From Arthrobacter sp. EpRS71 (lineage in GTDB: Bacteria; Actinomycetota; Actinomycetes; Actinomycetales; Micrococcaceae): DNA of 52,948 bases. Each line of letters starts with the position of its first letter. Position 1 is the stretch's first letter. Of the stretch, positions 42,283-49,910 are shown one piece after another. Below the pieces are notes generated by a model that was not told the DNA's origin, did no database searches, and was given only the letters and a program-made list of their open reading frames with translations. Location: NCBI RefSeq assembly GCF_001512285.1, contig NZ_LNUV01000003.1:541011-593958 (forward strand), in the 5' to 3' direction. The position numbers and the translations under genes were made by a program.

Positions 42283-44094
42283 CTAGGAAGCGCGGGGTGC
42301 TGAGTACATTTCCTCAATGACGGCGTCGAAGTCCTTCATGACCTGGGCCCGCTTGACCTTGAGGGATGGTGTCAGATGCCCTGAGGCTTCAGTGAAGTCC
42401 GCCGGGACGATCCTGAAGGACTTGATGGCCTCGGCCTGGGAGACGGACTGGTTGGCCTTGCTGATGAGCTCCTGGACAGCGGCCTTCACCACGGCATGGT
42501 TAGTGGCTTCTGCGAGTGTGGTGCCCGCGGGCAGTCCGTGGCGGTCCAGCCAGCCCGGGAGCGCTTCTTCATCCAGGGTGACCAAAGCTCCGATGAACGG
42601 CCGGTTGTCGCCCACCACCAGAACCTGGGAAACCAGGGCATCCGCGCGGATCTGGTCCTCCAGCAGGGCAGGAACCACATTCTTCCCGCTTGCGGTAACA
42701 ATGATTTCCTTCTTGCGGCCAGTGATCTTGAGGAAGCCGTTGCTGTCCAGTTCGCCGATGTCGCCAGTGCGGAACCAGCCGTCAATAAACGTTTCGGCCG
42801 TCAGGTCTTCACGGTTGTAGTAACCGCGCATCACGCAGACGCCCTTGGCGAGGATTTCGCCGTCGTTGGCGATCTTCACCGAGTTGCCCGGGAGCGGGGC
42901 GCCCACGGTGCCGATCCTGATCATGGAGGGGGTATTCACCGAGATGGGGGCGGTGGTCTCAGTGAGGCCGTAACCCTCCAGGATCTGCAGGCCGATGCCT
43001 TGGAAAAAGTGGCCGAGGCGTTCACCCAAGGGGCCGCCACCGGAAACGGCGTGCGCAACCTGGCCGCCCATGGCGGCGCGCAGCTTCCCGTAGACGAGTT
43101 TGTCGAACACGGCATGCTTGAGCCTCAAACCAAGACCCAGCGAACCGGCCTCGCGTGCCTTGGAGTAGGCGATCGCAGTATCCACTGCCCGGTGGAAGAT
43201 GGCGCCCTTGCCGCCGTCCTCCGCCTTCGTCAGTGCCGAGTTGTACACCTTCTCGAAGACCCGGGGTACAGCCAGGATGAAGGTCGGGTGGAAGCTCTGG
43301 AGATCGGCCAGCAGATTCTTGATGTCCGGGGTGTGTGCCACCTGGACGCCGCCGGCCACGGCCAGCACGGAAATGAAGCGTGCGAAGACGTGGGCCAGAG
43401 GGAGGAACATGATGGTCTTGCCCGATTCGTTAATGATCTCGGGCAACGAAGCACGGGCGTTTTCGGACAGTTCCACAAAGTTGCCGTGCGTCAGTTCGCA
43501 CCCTTTGGGCCTGCCAGTGGTGCCGGAAGTGTAGATGATGGTGGCGAGGTCCTTGAGGCCGGCCGCGGAACGGCGGGACTCGAGTTCGTCGTCGGGGACG
43601 CCGGCGCCTGCGGCACGCAGGGCATCGAGTCCGGCACCCTCAAGCTGCCAGACGTTGGCCACGGACGTGATGTCCTCCGCGGCCACGGCCTGGCGGATGA
43701 TGTCCTCGTGGTGAGCCGCTTCGCCGAAGGCAGCCACAGCGCCGGAGTCACCGAGGTTCCATGCCACTTGCGAAGGCGATGACGTCTCGTAGATCGGGAC
43801 GGAGACGGCCCCGGCAAACCAGATGGCAAAGTCCACGAGGGACCACTCGTAGCGGGTGCGGGACATGATGCCCACACGGTCGCCTGCAGCAACACCACTG
43901 GCGATGAGGCCTTTAGCCAACGCCCGGACATCCTCAAGGAAGTCCTTGGCGCGGATGTCCTGCCACTGCCCACTCTTGTCCAGCTTGGAGAAAAGAGCAG
44001 GGTTGGATGCTTTCTCTGCCTCGCGGATCACGAAGTCCGTGATGTTGGTTTCCGGGGCGATGTTCACGAGGGGAGGAACACTTATTTCACGCAC
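42283..44094 (-). CDS. fadD: long-chain fatty acid-CoA ligase (FadD15-like)
   Basis: A 603-residue adenylate-forming enzyme. The AMP-binding signature is IIYTSGTTGRPKGCELTHGN (~175), then EGYGLTETTAPISVN (~340), GWFRTGDIGELDSNGFLKITGRKKEIIVTASGKNVVPALLED (~417-458) with the catalytic Lys region near the end (SLKVKRAQVMKDFDAVIEEMY). The N-terminus PPLVNIAPETNITDFVIREAEKASNPALFSKLDKSGQWQDI matches the actinobacterial FadD15/FACL group. GTG 44094 follows AAAGGAG. By position relative to DAHP synthase and the PASTA kinase it corresponds to Rv2187. It activates fatty acids for degradation or lipid assembly. Confidence 0.92.
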   Translation of the reverse strand: MREISVPPLVNIAPETNITDFVIREAEKASNPALFSKLDKSGQWQDIRAKDFLEDVRALAKGLIASGVAAGDRVGIMSRTRYEWSLVDFAIWFAGAVSVPIYETSSPSQVAWNLGDSGAVAAFGEAAHHEDIIRQAVAAEDITSVANVWQLEGAGLDALRAAGAGVPDDELESRRSAAGLKDLATIIYTSGTTGRPKGCELTHGNFVELSENARASLPEIINESGKTIMFLPLAHVFARFISVLAVAGGVQVAHTPDIKNLLADLQSFHPTFILAVPRVFEKVYNSALTKAEDGGKGAIFHRAVDTAIAYSKAREAGSLGLGLRLKHAVFDKLVYGKLRAAMGGQVAHAVSGGGPLGERLGHFFQGIGLQILEGYGLTETTAPISVNTPSMIRIGTVGAPLPGNSVKIANDGEILAKGVCVMRGYYNREDLTAETFIDGWFRTGDIGELDSNGFLKITGRKKEIIVTASGKNVVPALLEDQIRADALVSQVLVVGDNRPFIGALVTLDEEALPGWLDRHGLPAGTTLAEATNHAVVKAAVQELISKANQSVSQAEAIKSFRIVPADFTEASGHLTPSLKVKRAQVMKDFDAVIEEMYSAPRAS

Positions 44095-44178
44095 GGGTAG
44101 CTCCTTTGATATCCACGGGCCACGAGGGGCTGCTTTCACTCTAGTATGCCCGCTCGAGCTGGTGTGTTCTATTTCACC

Positions 44179-44190
44179 TACTGGCGAGTA
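44179..44190. promoter_or_regulatory. palindromic operator candidate upstream of fadD
   Basis: TACTGGCGAGTA has TACT/AGTA arms around GGCG and lies about 85 bases before the fadD start codon, just upstream of a possible promoter (CATACT at about 44140-44145 on the minus strand). TetR-type fatty acid regulators often use such sites; no regulator gene is adjacent. Confidence 0.4.
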
Positions 44191-44282
44191 ACTTTACGGA
44201 TGAGCAGTCATTTCAAGCAAATGGGGCCCTTCTTCGCCACGCACTGCAGATGCCACCATGCCCTCCCGAATAAGATGATGGG

Positions 44283-45341
44283 ATGCCCTCACTACGGTCC
44301 AGTTCCCTGGTCAGACCCAAGCCCCCGGCCTCGGCATGGAGGGATGCGCCCTGGGCTGCCCGGCGGAGCCACTTAGGCCGCCGCGGCCTGGCGATCGGGA
44401 TTGACATTGGCGGCACCAAAGTGGCCGCAGGAGTAGTGGACGCCGACGGCCGGGTCCTCGCCGAAGCCCGCAGGTCCACGCCGGGCGCAGACCCCCGTGC
44501 CGTCGAGCAGACCATCGTGGAACTCGTGAACGAACTCAGTGCAGGCCACCGGATCGCCACGGTGGGAATCGGCGCCGCGGGATGGATGGACCTCGACGGC
44601 GGCACGGTACTGTTCAGCCCGCACCTGGCCTGGCGCAACGAGCCCCTGAGGGACAGCCTCCAGAAGTTACTCAGGCGTCCGGTTCTCCTGACCAACGACG
44701 CCGACGCCGCGGCGTGGGCGGAATGGCGCTTTGGCGCAGGCCAGGGCGAAAGTCGCCTCGTATGCATCACGCTGGGCACAGGAATTGGCGGAGCCATGGT
44801 CATGGATGGCCGGGTGGAACGTGGACGCTACGGCGTGGCCGGGGAATTCGGACACCAGATCATTTTCCCCGGGGGACACCGCTGCGAATGCGGCAACCGC
44901 GGATGCTGGGAACAGTACGCCTCAGGCAACGCCCTGGGCCGCGAAGCCAGGCAACTGGTACGAACCAATTCCCCGGCTGGTTGCGCATTGTTGGAAAAGG
45001 CGGGAGGGACTGCAGAGAACCTGTCCGGGGCGGCAGTGACCTCACTGGCGCTCGCCGGCGATGCCACCTCGCGGGAACTCATTGCGGACCAAGGCGAATG
45101 GCTCGGCCTGGGGTTGGCCAACCTCGCCGCGGCGCTGGATCCCGGGATGTTCGTCATCGGCGGTGGGCTGTGCGACGCGGGGGAGTTCCTTGCCGGTCCG
45201 GCACGCGAGTCATTTGCAAAGAACCTGACCGGGCGGGGTTTCCGGCCCATGGCGAGGATAGAACTCGCGGCACTCGGTCCACGCGCCGGCATGATCGGCG
45301 CGGCAGACCTGTCCCGGGTCAGCGGCCGGGCGCGAAGCTAG
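44283..45341 (+). CDS. ROK family sugar kinase (glucokinase-like)
   Basis: A 352-residue ROK kinase. The phosphate-binding loop is AIGIDIGGTKVAAGVVDADG (~37-56), LTNDADAAAWAEW (~137) holds the catalytic Asp region, ITLGTGIGGAMVMDGRVERGRYGVAGEFGHQ the ATP loop with the sugar-binding Glu/His, and CECGNRGCWEQYASG (~199) the CxCGxxGCxE zinc site. The first ~35 residues are a basic extension without homology. TAAGAT ends 6 bases before ATG 44283, so the mRNA may be leaderless. Glucose is the likeliest substrate, but other hexoses are possible. Confidence 0.88.
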   Translation: MPSLRSSSLVRPKPPASAWRDAPWAARRSHLGRRGLAIGIDIGGTKVAAGVVDADGRVLAEARRSTPGADPRAVEQTIVELVNELSAGHRIATVGIGAAGWMDLDGGTVLFSPHLAWRNEPLRDSLQKLLRRPVLLTNDADAAAWAEWRFGAGQGESRLVCITLGTGIGGAMVMDGRVERGRYGVAGEFGHQIIFPGGHRCECGNRGCWEQYASGNALGREARQLVRTNSPAGCALLEKAGGTAENLSGAAVTSLALAGDATSRELIADQGEWLGLGLANLAAALDPGMFVIGGGLCDAGEFLAGPARESFAKNLTGRGFRPMARIELAALGPRAGMIGAADLSRVSGRARS

Positions 45342-45344
45342 CAG

Positions 45345-45899
45345 CTAGAGGCGGGCGCCGTCGTCGTCCTCGTTCTTTTCCTGCGGAAGCCGCATGATGA
45401 GGTAAACCACCGATGCCACGAAAACGGCCACGATGCCCAGCGTGGCCGTTAATGGCGCGGACCTCCACAACATGGCTGTGAAAAGCAGGGCGATCGGTCC
45501 GCCCACCGCACCAAACCATGCCAGCATGACCAATGGTTCAGTTCCCGCCAAGCTCGGGGGGTCTTCGGGAATGAACGTCTGGTCCTCGTCCTCCACTTCG
45601 AAGTCACGGGGTCCGGACGGCCTGCCTGCTGCTTCGGGGTCTGCGCTGGCTGTTGCAGCATCGGACTCCGGTTCCTGTGCCGGGGTGGAGAGTCCCAACG
45701 GATCAAAGTCCTTGAAGCTCCGGCCACGCCCGGGCTGCAGTTGCTCCGCTTCGGAGACGTTGCCCTCCAGGCTGTCGTCAGGCAGTTCCCCGGCCGGGCC
45801 GGACTGTGTGGCCTCCAACCGCGACACCAGATCCAGCCACACGGCGTCGTCGTCCTTGTTGGCGCTTTGATCAGCTGAATTGGGGTCAGGCCTGTTCAT
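45345..45899 (-). CDS. small protein with two C-terminal membrane segments
   Basis: A 184-residue protein that I do not recognise. Residues 1-115 are soluble, acidic and Pro/Gln-rich with no fold visible (VWLDLVSRLEATQSGPAGELPDDSLEGNVSEAEQL, FEVEDEDQTFIPEDPPSL). Two hydrophobic segments follow, LVMLAWFGAVGGPIALLFTAMLW (~120) and ATLGIVAVFVASVVYLIMRL (~151), and a short acidic tail. Both ends should be cytoplasmic. Its start overlaps the alpha/beta hydrolase gene by 14 bases, so it is the third gene of a coupled trio with the two hydrolases. Confidence 0.75.
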   Translation of the reverse strand: MNRPDPNSADQSANKDDDAVWLDLVSRLEATQSGPAGELPDDSLEGNVSEAEQLQPGRGRSFKDFDPLGLSTPAQEPESDAATASADPEAAGRPSGPRDFEVEDEDQTFIPEDPPSLAGTEPLVMLAWFGAVGGPIALLFTAMLWRSAPLTATLGIVAVFVASVVYLIMRLPQEKNEDDDGARL

Positions 45900-46689
45900 G
45901 GGCTGTGTCCTTTTCGGAGGAAGGCCCGTGCCCGGCCAAGGCCGCTACGGTCTTTTGAATGAACTCGACGGACCCGGCAAAAATCTCCGGCGCATCATTG
46001 TCCAGGGTTGCTACATGGCGGCTGTTGTGGAGATAGCTGACATCCACCGGCGCCTGAACCCGGGAACGGAGGAAGTCCAGGCTCGCGTTGGAGATCACGT
46101 TGTCCACCGTTGACTTGTAGACCCGGACGGGTGAGCTGATGCGGGGCAGGATCGCCGCCGTATCTTTGTACATCTTCTTCAACTGGTGAGCGGCCGCGAC
46201 GGGTGTGCGGGCGTAAGCTCCCTCGTCCTGGTCCGGTTTGAGGATGTCGTTGGCGATCGAAGGGGTGGTTTTTACTACGTACTTGAGCGCAGCGACGATC
46301 ACAGCCCGGGGATCGTCAAGGACCAGTCCGGGGTTCACCACCACTGTTCCTGCCACAGGACGGGTGGCTGCGATCCGCAATGCCAATGTTCCACCCATGG
46401 ACAAACCCGCGGAGAAAACGTAGTCGCACTCGGAAGCCAGCTCGAGGTAAGCATCGTCCACGGCACGGTGCCACTCGCGCCATGAGCGGTTGGCCATGTC
46501 CTGCCACGACGTCCCGTGCCCAGGCAGCAGAGGCAGCCTGACGGCATAGCCGGCCGCGGCAAGGTGTTGGGCCCACGGCCTGACGCTGTGGGGGCTGCCA
46601 GTAAACCCGTGGGACAGGACGACGCCAACGCGCGGCCCAACCCCATTCCAGCTGCTATGGAACGGCGAGAAATCCGGGAGCATTTTCAT
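45886..46689 (-). CDS. alpha/beta hydrolase (carboxylesterase/monoacylglycerol lipase type), copy 2
   Basis: A 267-residue alpha/beta hydrolase. The oxyanion-hole motif is VVLSHGFTGSP (~23), LLPGHGTSWQDMA follows, the nucleophile Ser is in SAGLSMGGTLAL (~94-105), Asp in VYKSTVDNVIS and His in LHNSRHVATLDND near the C-terminus. The family includes Est30-like carboxylesterases and monoacylglycerol lipases. It is clearly a paralogue of the next gene (46686-47483), with which it shares an ATGA overlap of four bases. Substrate is unknown, but acyltransferase and acyl-CoA ligase neighbours suggest lipids. Confidence 0.87.
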   Translation of the reverse strand: MKMLPDFSPFHSSWNGVGPRVGVVLSHGFTGSPHSVRPWAQHLAAAGYAVRLPLLPGHGTSWQDMANRSWREWHRAVDDAYLELASECDYVFSAGLSMGGTLALRIAATRPVAGTVVVNPGLVLDDPRAVIVAALKYVVKTTPSIANDILKPDQDEGAYARTPVAAAHQLKKMYKDTAAILPRISSPVRVYKSTVDNVISNASLDFLRSRVQAPVDVSYLHNSRHVATLDNDAPEIFAGSVEFIQKTVAALAGHGPSSEKDTAHEQA

Positions 46690-47483
46690 GATGACTCTGA
46701 GGCTACTCTGTCACCGGCGTGCTGACGGAAAAAGTGGGCCGATTCTTCAAAAATGGTGGGTGCATCAACATCCAAGGTGGCCACATGCCCGCTGTGGGGG
46801 AGGGTGACTACCCTCAGGCGCGAGGATGAAATGTACTTGCTGATGGTGGCCACTGAACTGGGCGGGATGACACCATCCACCGAGGACTTAAACACCAGGG
46901 CGGGGGCCTCAACATGGGGCAAACCCCGGGTGGCCGCGCGGAAGAGCTTCTTGAGTTCATGCACCGACTGCAGCGGCGTCTTGGAATAGTCGCCGGTTTC
47001 AGCGGTGGCCGGGGCTGGTGAGTCCTCCTCGATGGGAGTGGTGGTCCTCATGACGTACTTGAGGGCGCCCACGTACTTCACCCTGCGGTCATAGAAGCTG
47101 AGGCCCGGATTGACCAGAACCAGCCCGGAAACATCGTGCAGTGAGGCCACCCGAAGGGCAAGTGCGCCTCCCATGGACAGCCCTGCCACAAAACAGCTCT
47201 CAGTCTTTTCGGCGAGGTCGAGGTAGCTCTGCTCGAAGGTCCGGTACCAGTCCTGCCACCGCGTGGTTGCCAGATCCTGCCAACTGGTGCCGTGGCCGGG
47301 GAGGAGAGGCACGGAAACAGCAAATCCCTGGGAGGCCAAGTACTCAGCCCAAGGGAGCATGCTGAGCGGGCTTCCTGTGAATCCATGGCATATCGCCACG
47401 CCTGTGGAGGCATTGGGTCCATGCCCCTCATGGTGGAATGCGAGCGGCGCAGCGGGTGAAGAGCGTTCCGTCATGTGTCCCAT
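46686..47483 (-). CDS. alpha/beta hydrolase (carboxylesterase/monoacylglycerol lipase type), copy 1
   Basis: A 265-residue paralogue of the downstream hydrolase, about half identical by eye. AICHGFTGSPLSMLPWAEYLASQGF is the oxyanion strand-loop, PLLPGHGTSWQDLA the shared loop, Ser in VAGLSMGGALAL, Asp in VFKSSVDGVIP and His in LPHSGHVATLDVD complete the triad. Insertions occur near EEDSPAPATAETGDYSKTPLQSVHELKKL in the cap region. I chose ATG 47483 with GGAG upstream; ATG 47474 is possible. A much longer frame above it is antisense to the acyltransferase. It diverges from that acyltransferase across 102 bases. Confidence 0.87.
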   Translation of the reverse strand: MGHMTERSSPAAPLAFHHEGHGPNASTGVAICHGFTGSPLSMLPWAEYLASQGFAVSVPLLPGHGTSWQDLATTRWQDWYRTFEQSYLDLAEKTESCFVAGLSMGGALALRVASLHDVSGLVLVNPGLSFYDRRVKYVGALKYVMRTTTPIEEDSPAPATAETGDYSKTPLQSVHELKKLFRAATRGLPHVEAPALVFKSSVDGVIPPSSVATISKYISSSRLRVVTLPHSGHVATLDVDAPTIFEESAHFFRQHAGDRVASESS

Positions 47484-47585
47484 CGTGTCACTTCTCCGGA
47501 CATTTCTCACTGGAGTAGGGTTGCTGTTGAGTGCCGGCCGGGTTGCCCGGATGCATGCCAACCATTCGGCCGTGAGAGGACAAAA

Positions 47586-48371
47586 GTGTTCTATTGGGTC
47601 ATGAAGAGGATCTTTCTTGGTCCCATCCTCAAGCTCTTGTTCCGTCCGTGGGTCAAGGGACTGGACAACGTTCCGGAAAACGGCGCCGCCATCCTGGCGT
47701 CCAATCACCTGTCCTTCTCGGACTCCATCTTCCTGCCCCTGGTGGTTCACCGCCCCGTGATCTTCCTGGCCAAGTCCGAGTACTTCACGGGAAAAGGGCT
47801 CAAAGGCCGGCTCACTGCCCTGTTTTTCCGGCTGAGCAACCAACTGCCCATGGACCGTTCGGGAGGCGCGGCATCGGAAATGTCGCTGCAGGCCGGCAAG
47901 GACGTCCTGAGCTCCGGTGGACTGCTGGGGATCTATCCGGAAGGTACGCGCAGCCCTGACGCCAGGCTCTACCGCGGGAAAGTGGGGGTGGCCAAGCTGG
48001 CACTGCAGACACGCGTCCCCGTGGTGCCCGTGGCCATGATCGGTACGGAAAAGGTCCAGCCCATCGGTAAACGGCTCCCCAACATCCGCCGCATCGGGCT
48101 CATTTTCGGGCAGCCCTTGGACTTTAGCCGTTACTACGGCATGGAAGATGACCGCGTGATCCAGAGGGCTGTGACCGATGAAATCATGTACGAATTGATG
48201 CGGCTTTCCGGTCAGGAGTACGCGGATGAGTACGCAGCAGTGGTCAAGGCCCAGTTGGCCGGCAAAGGCCCGGAGCCGGTCCACAGGATTGAGGTTGCCG
48301 AAGAGTCCGCCGCGGACATAGCCGAAGACAGGGACGATCCCCGGAGTGGCGGGGCCGGATCCGCGGATTGA
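47586..48371 (+). CDS. 1-acylglycerol-3-phosphate acyltransferase
   Basis: A 261-residue LPLAT-family acyltransferase. SNHLSFSDS (H41, D46) is the catalytic NHxxxxD motif, QLPMDRSGG motif II, IYPEGTRSPDARLYRGKVGVAKLALQTRVPVVPVAMIGTEKV motifs III and IV. GTG 47586 follows AGAGGA; ATG 47601 is an alternative. The C-terminal ~35 residues are charged and variable. It is the second PlsC-type gene in the window (the first is at 29280) and corresponds in position to Rv2182c next to DAHP synthase. It probably makes phosphatidic acid or related lipids. Confidence 0.87.
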   Translation: MFYWVMKRIFLGPILKLLFRPWVKGLDNVPENGAAILASNHLSFSDSIFLPLVVHRPVIFLAKSEYFTGKGLKGRLTALFFRLSNQLPMDRSGGAASEMSLQAGKDVLSSGGLLGIYPEGTRSPDARLYRGKVGVAKLALQTRVPVVPVAMIGTEKVQPIGKRLPNIRRIGLIFGQPLDFSRYYGMEDDRVIQRAVTDEIMYELMRLSGQEYADEYAAVVKAQLAGKGPEPVHRIEVAEESAADIAEDRDDPRSGGAGSAD

Positions 48372-48443
48372 CTGTGACGCACGCGGCGGCATCGGTTACG
48401 GCTGCAGTCCCGCAACCTTGCCGCGGCCTACTACTCTTGAAGG

Positions 48444-49847
48444 GTGACTGAGCTAACCGCGAACACCGCACCCTCCGCAGCAGATCCTCTTGCCAGTACC
48501 GCCCAGAGCGGCGCGGCAAATTATCCGGGCCTCGACGCCTGGCGGGACCTGCCGATTTCCCAGCAGCCCACGTGGTCCAACACCGAGGTCTTCAAGGCTT
48601 CCGTCAAGGAACTCTCCGTGGTGCCGCCCTTGGTCTTCGCCGGTGAAGTGGACGTTCTGAGGGAGCGCCTCGCGGCTGCTGCCCAGGGCAAGGCTTTCCT
48701 CCTGCAGGGCGGCGACTGCGCTGAGACTTTTGAGGCCGCCACTGCGGACAGAATCAGTGCCCGGGTCAAGACGATCCTCCAGATGGCAGTGGTACTCACG
48801 TACGGTGCTGCCATGCCCGTCATCAAGATGGGTCGGATGGCCGGACAGTTCGCTAAACCGCGTTCCTCCAATGACGAGACCCGCGATGGCGTGACGCTTC
48901 CCGCTTACCGCGGCGACATCGTCAATGGCTACGATTTCACCCCCGAGTCCCGCGCTCACGACGCCGGCCGGATGCTGAAGGCCTATCACACCTCAGCTTC
49001 CACGCTGAACCTCATCCGTGCCTTCACCCAAGGTGGCTTCGCGGATCTTCGCCTCGTTCACCAGTGGAACAAGGGTTTCACTGAGAACCCGGCACATGCA
49101 CGCTACGAATCGCTGGCGCGGGACATCGACCGTGCCATCAGCTTCATGGACTCCTGCGGTGCTGACTTCGAAGCACTCAAGCGTGTGGAATTCTTCGCCA
49201 GCCACGAAGCACTGCTGCTCGACTACGAACGCGCCCTGACCCGCATCGATTCGCGGACCGGACTGCCATACGACACCTCCGCCCACTTCCTGTGGATCGG
49301 CGAGCGGACCCGCGAACTGGACCACGCCCACGTGGACTTCCTGTCCCGTGTGCGGAACCCCATCGGCGTAAAGCTTGGCCCCACCACCAGCGGTGATGAC
49401 GCCCTGCGCCTCATCGACAAACTGGACCCCAACCGCGAACCGGGCCGCCTCACGTTCATCACCCGCATGGGCGCCGGCAACATCCGCGAGAAGCTGCCTG
49501 CCGTCGTCGAACGCGTCACTGCATCCGGCGCGCAGGTGCTGTGGGTGACTGACCCGATGCACGGCAATACGGTGACCTCGCCGAACGGTTACAAGACCCG
49601 TAACTTCGATGACGTCATTGATGAGGTGCGTGGCTTCTTCGAGGTCCACCAGTCCTTGGGCACAGTACCTGGCGGACTCCACGTCGAAATGACCGGCGAT
49701 GACGTTGCTGAGTGCCTGGGTGGTGCTGATCCCATCGACCAGGACGCGTTCCTGGACCGCTATGAGTCGGTGTGCGATCCCCGCCTCAACCACATGCAGT
49801 CCCTTGAGATGGCATTCCTCGTGGCCGGAGCCCTCTCGAAGAAGTAG
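48444..49847 (+). CDS. aroG: class II DAHP synthase
   Basis: A 467-residue 3-deoxy-7-phosphoheptulonate synthase of the plant/AroH (type II) class, first step of the shikimate pathway, joining PEP and erythrose-4-phosphate. Marks are LLQGGDCAETFEAATADRI (~88), VIKMGRMAGQFAKPRSS (~131), EFFASHEALLLDYERALTR, HFLWIGERTREL, RNPIGVKLGPTTSGDDALRLIDKLDPNREPGRLTFITRMG and VTDPMHGNTVTSPNGYKTR with metal and substrate residues. GTG 48444 follows GAAGGG. The orthologue in M. tuberculosis is Rv2178c. A terminator follows. Confidence 0.96.
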   Translation: MTELTANTAPSAADPLASTAQSGAANYPGLDAWRDLPISQQPTWSNTEVFKASVKELSVVPPLVFAGEVDVLRERLAAAAQGKAFLLQGGDCAETFEAATADRISARVKTILQMAVVLTYGAAMPVIKMGRMAGQFAKPRSSNDETRDGVTLPAYRGDIVNGYDFTPESRAHDAGRMLKAYHTSASTLNLIRAFTQGGFADLRLVHQWNKGFTENPAHARYESLARDIDRAISFMDSCGADFEALKRVEFFASHEALLLDYERALTRIDSRTGLPYDTSAHFLWIGERTRELDHAHVDFLSRVRNPIGVKLGPTTSGDDALRLIDKLDPNREPGRLTFITRMGAGNIREKLPAVVERVTASGAQVLWVTDPMHGNTVTSPNGYKTRNFDDVIDEVRGFFEVHQSLGTVPGGLHVEMTGDDVAECLGGADPIDQDAFLDRYESVCDPRLNHMQSLEMAFLVAGALSKK

Positions 49848-49856
49848 CGATACACC

Positions 49857-49893
49857 AAAAGGCGCGGTCCGGATTCTTCGGGCCGCGCCTTTT
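49857..49893. terminator. bidirectional terminator between aroG and kinase
   Basis: AAAAGGCGCGG (49857-49867) pairs with CCGCGCCTTTT (49883-49893). It stands between convergent genes. Confidence 0.88.
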
Positions 49894-49910
49894 GCTGTGG
49901 TTGAAAAACG

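Noticed and set aside
47484..47585. A copy of the TACTGGCGAGTA-like site in the hydrolase/acyltransferase spacer (CACTGGAGTA near 47508)
   Set aside because: One base shorter and poorly symmetric; similarity to the fadD site is too weak to claim a shared operator.
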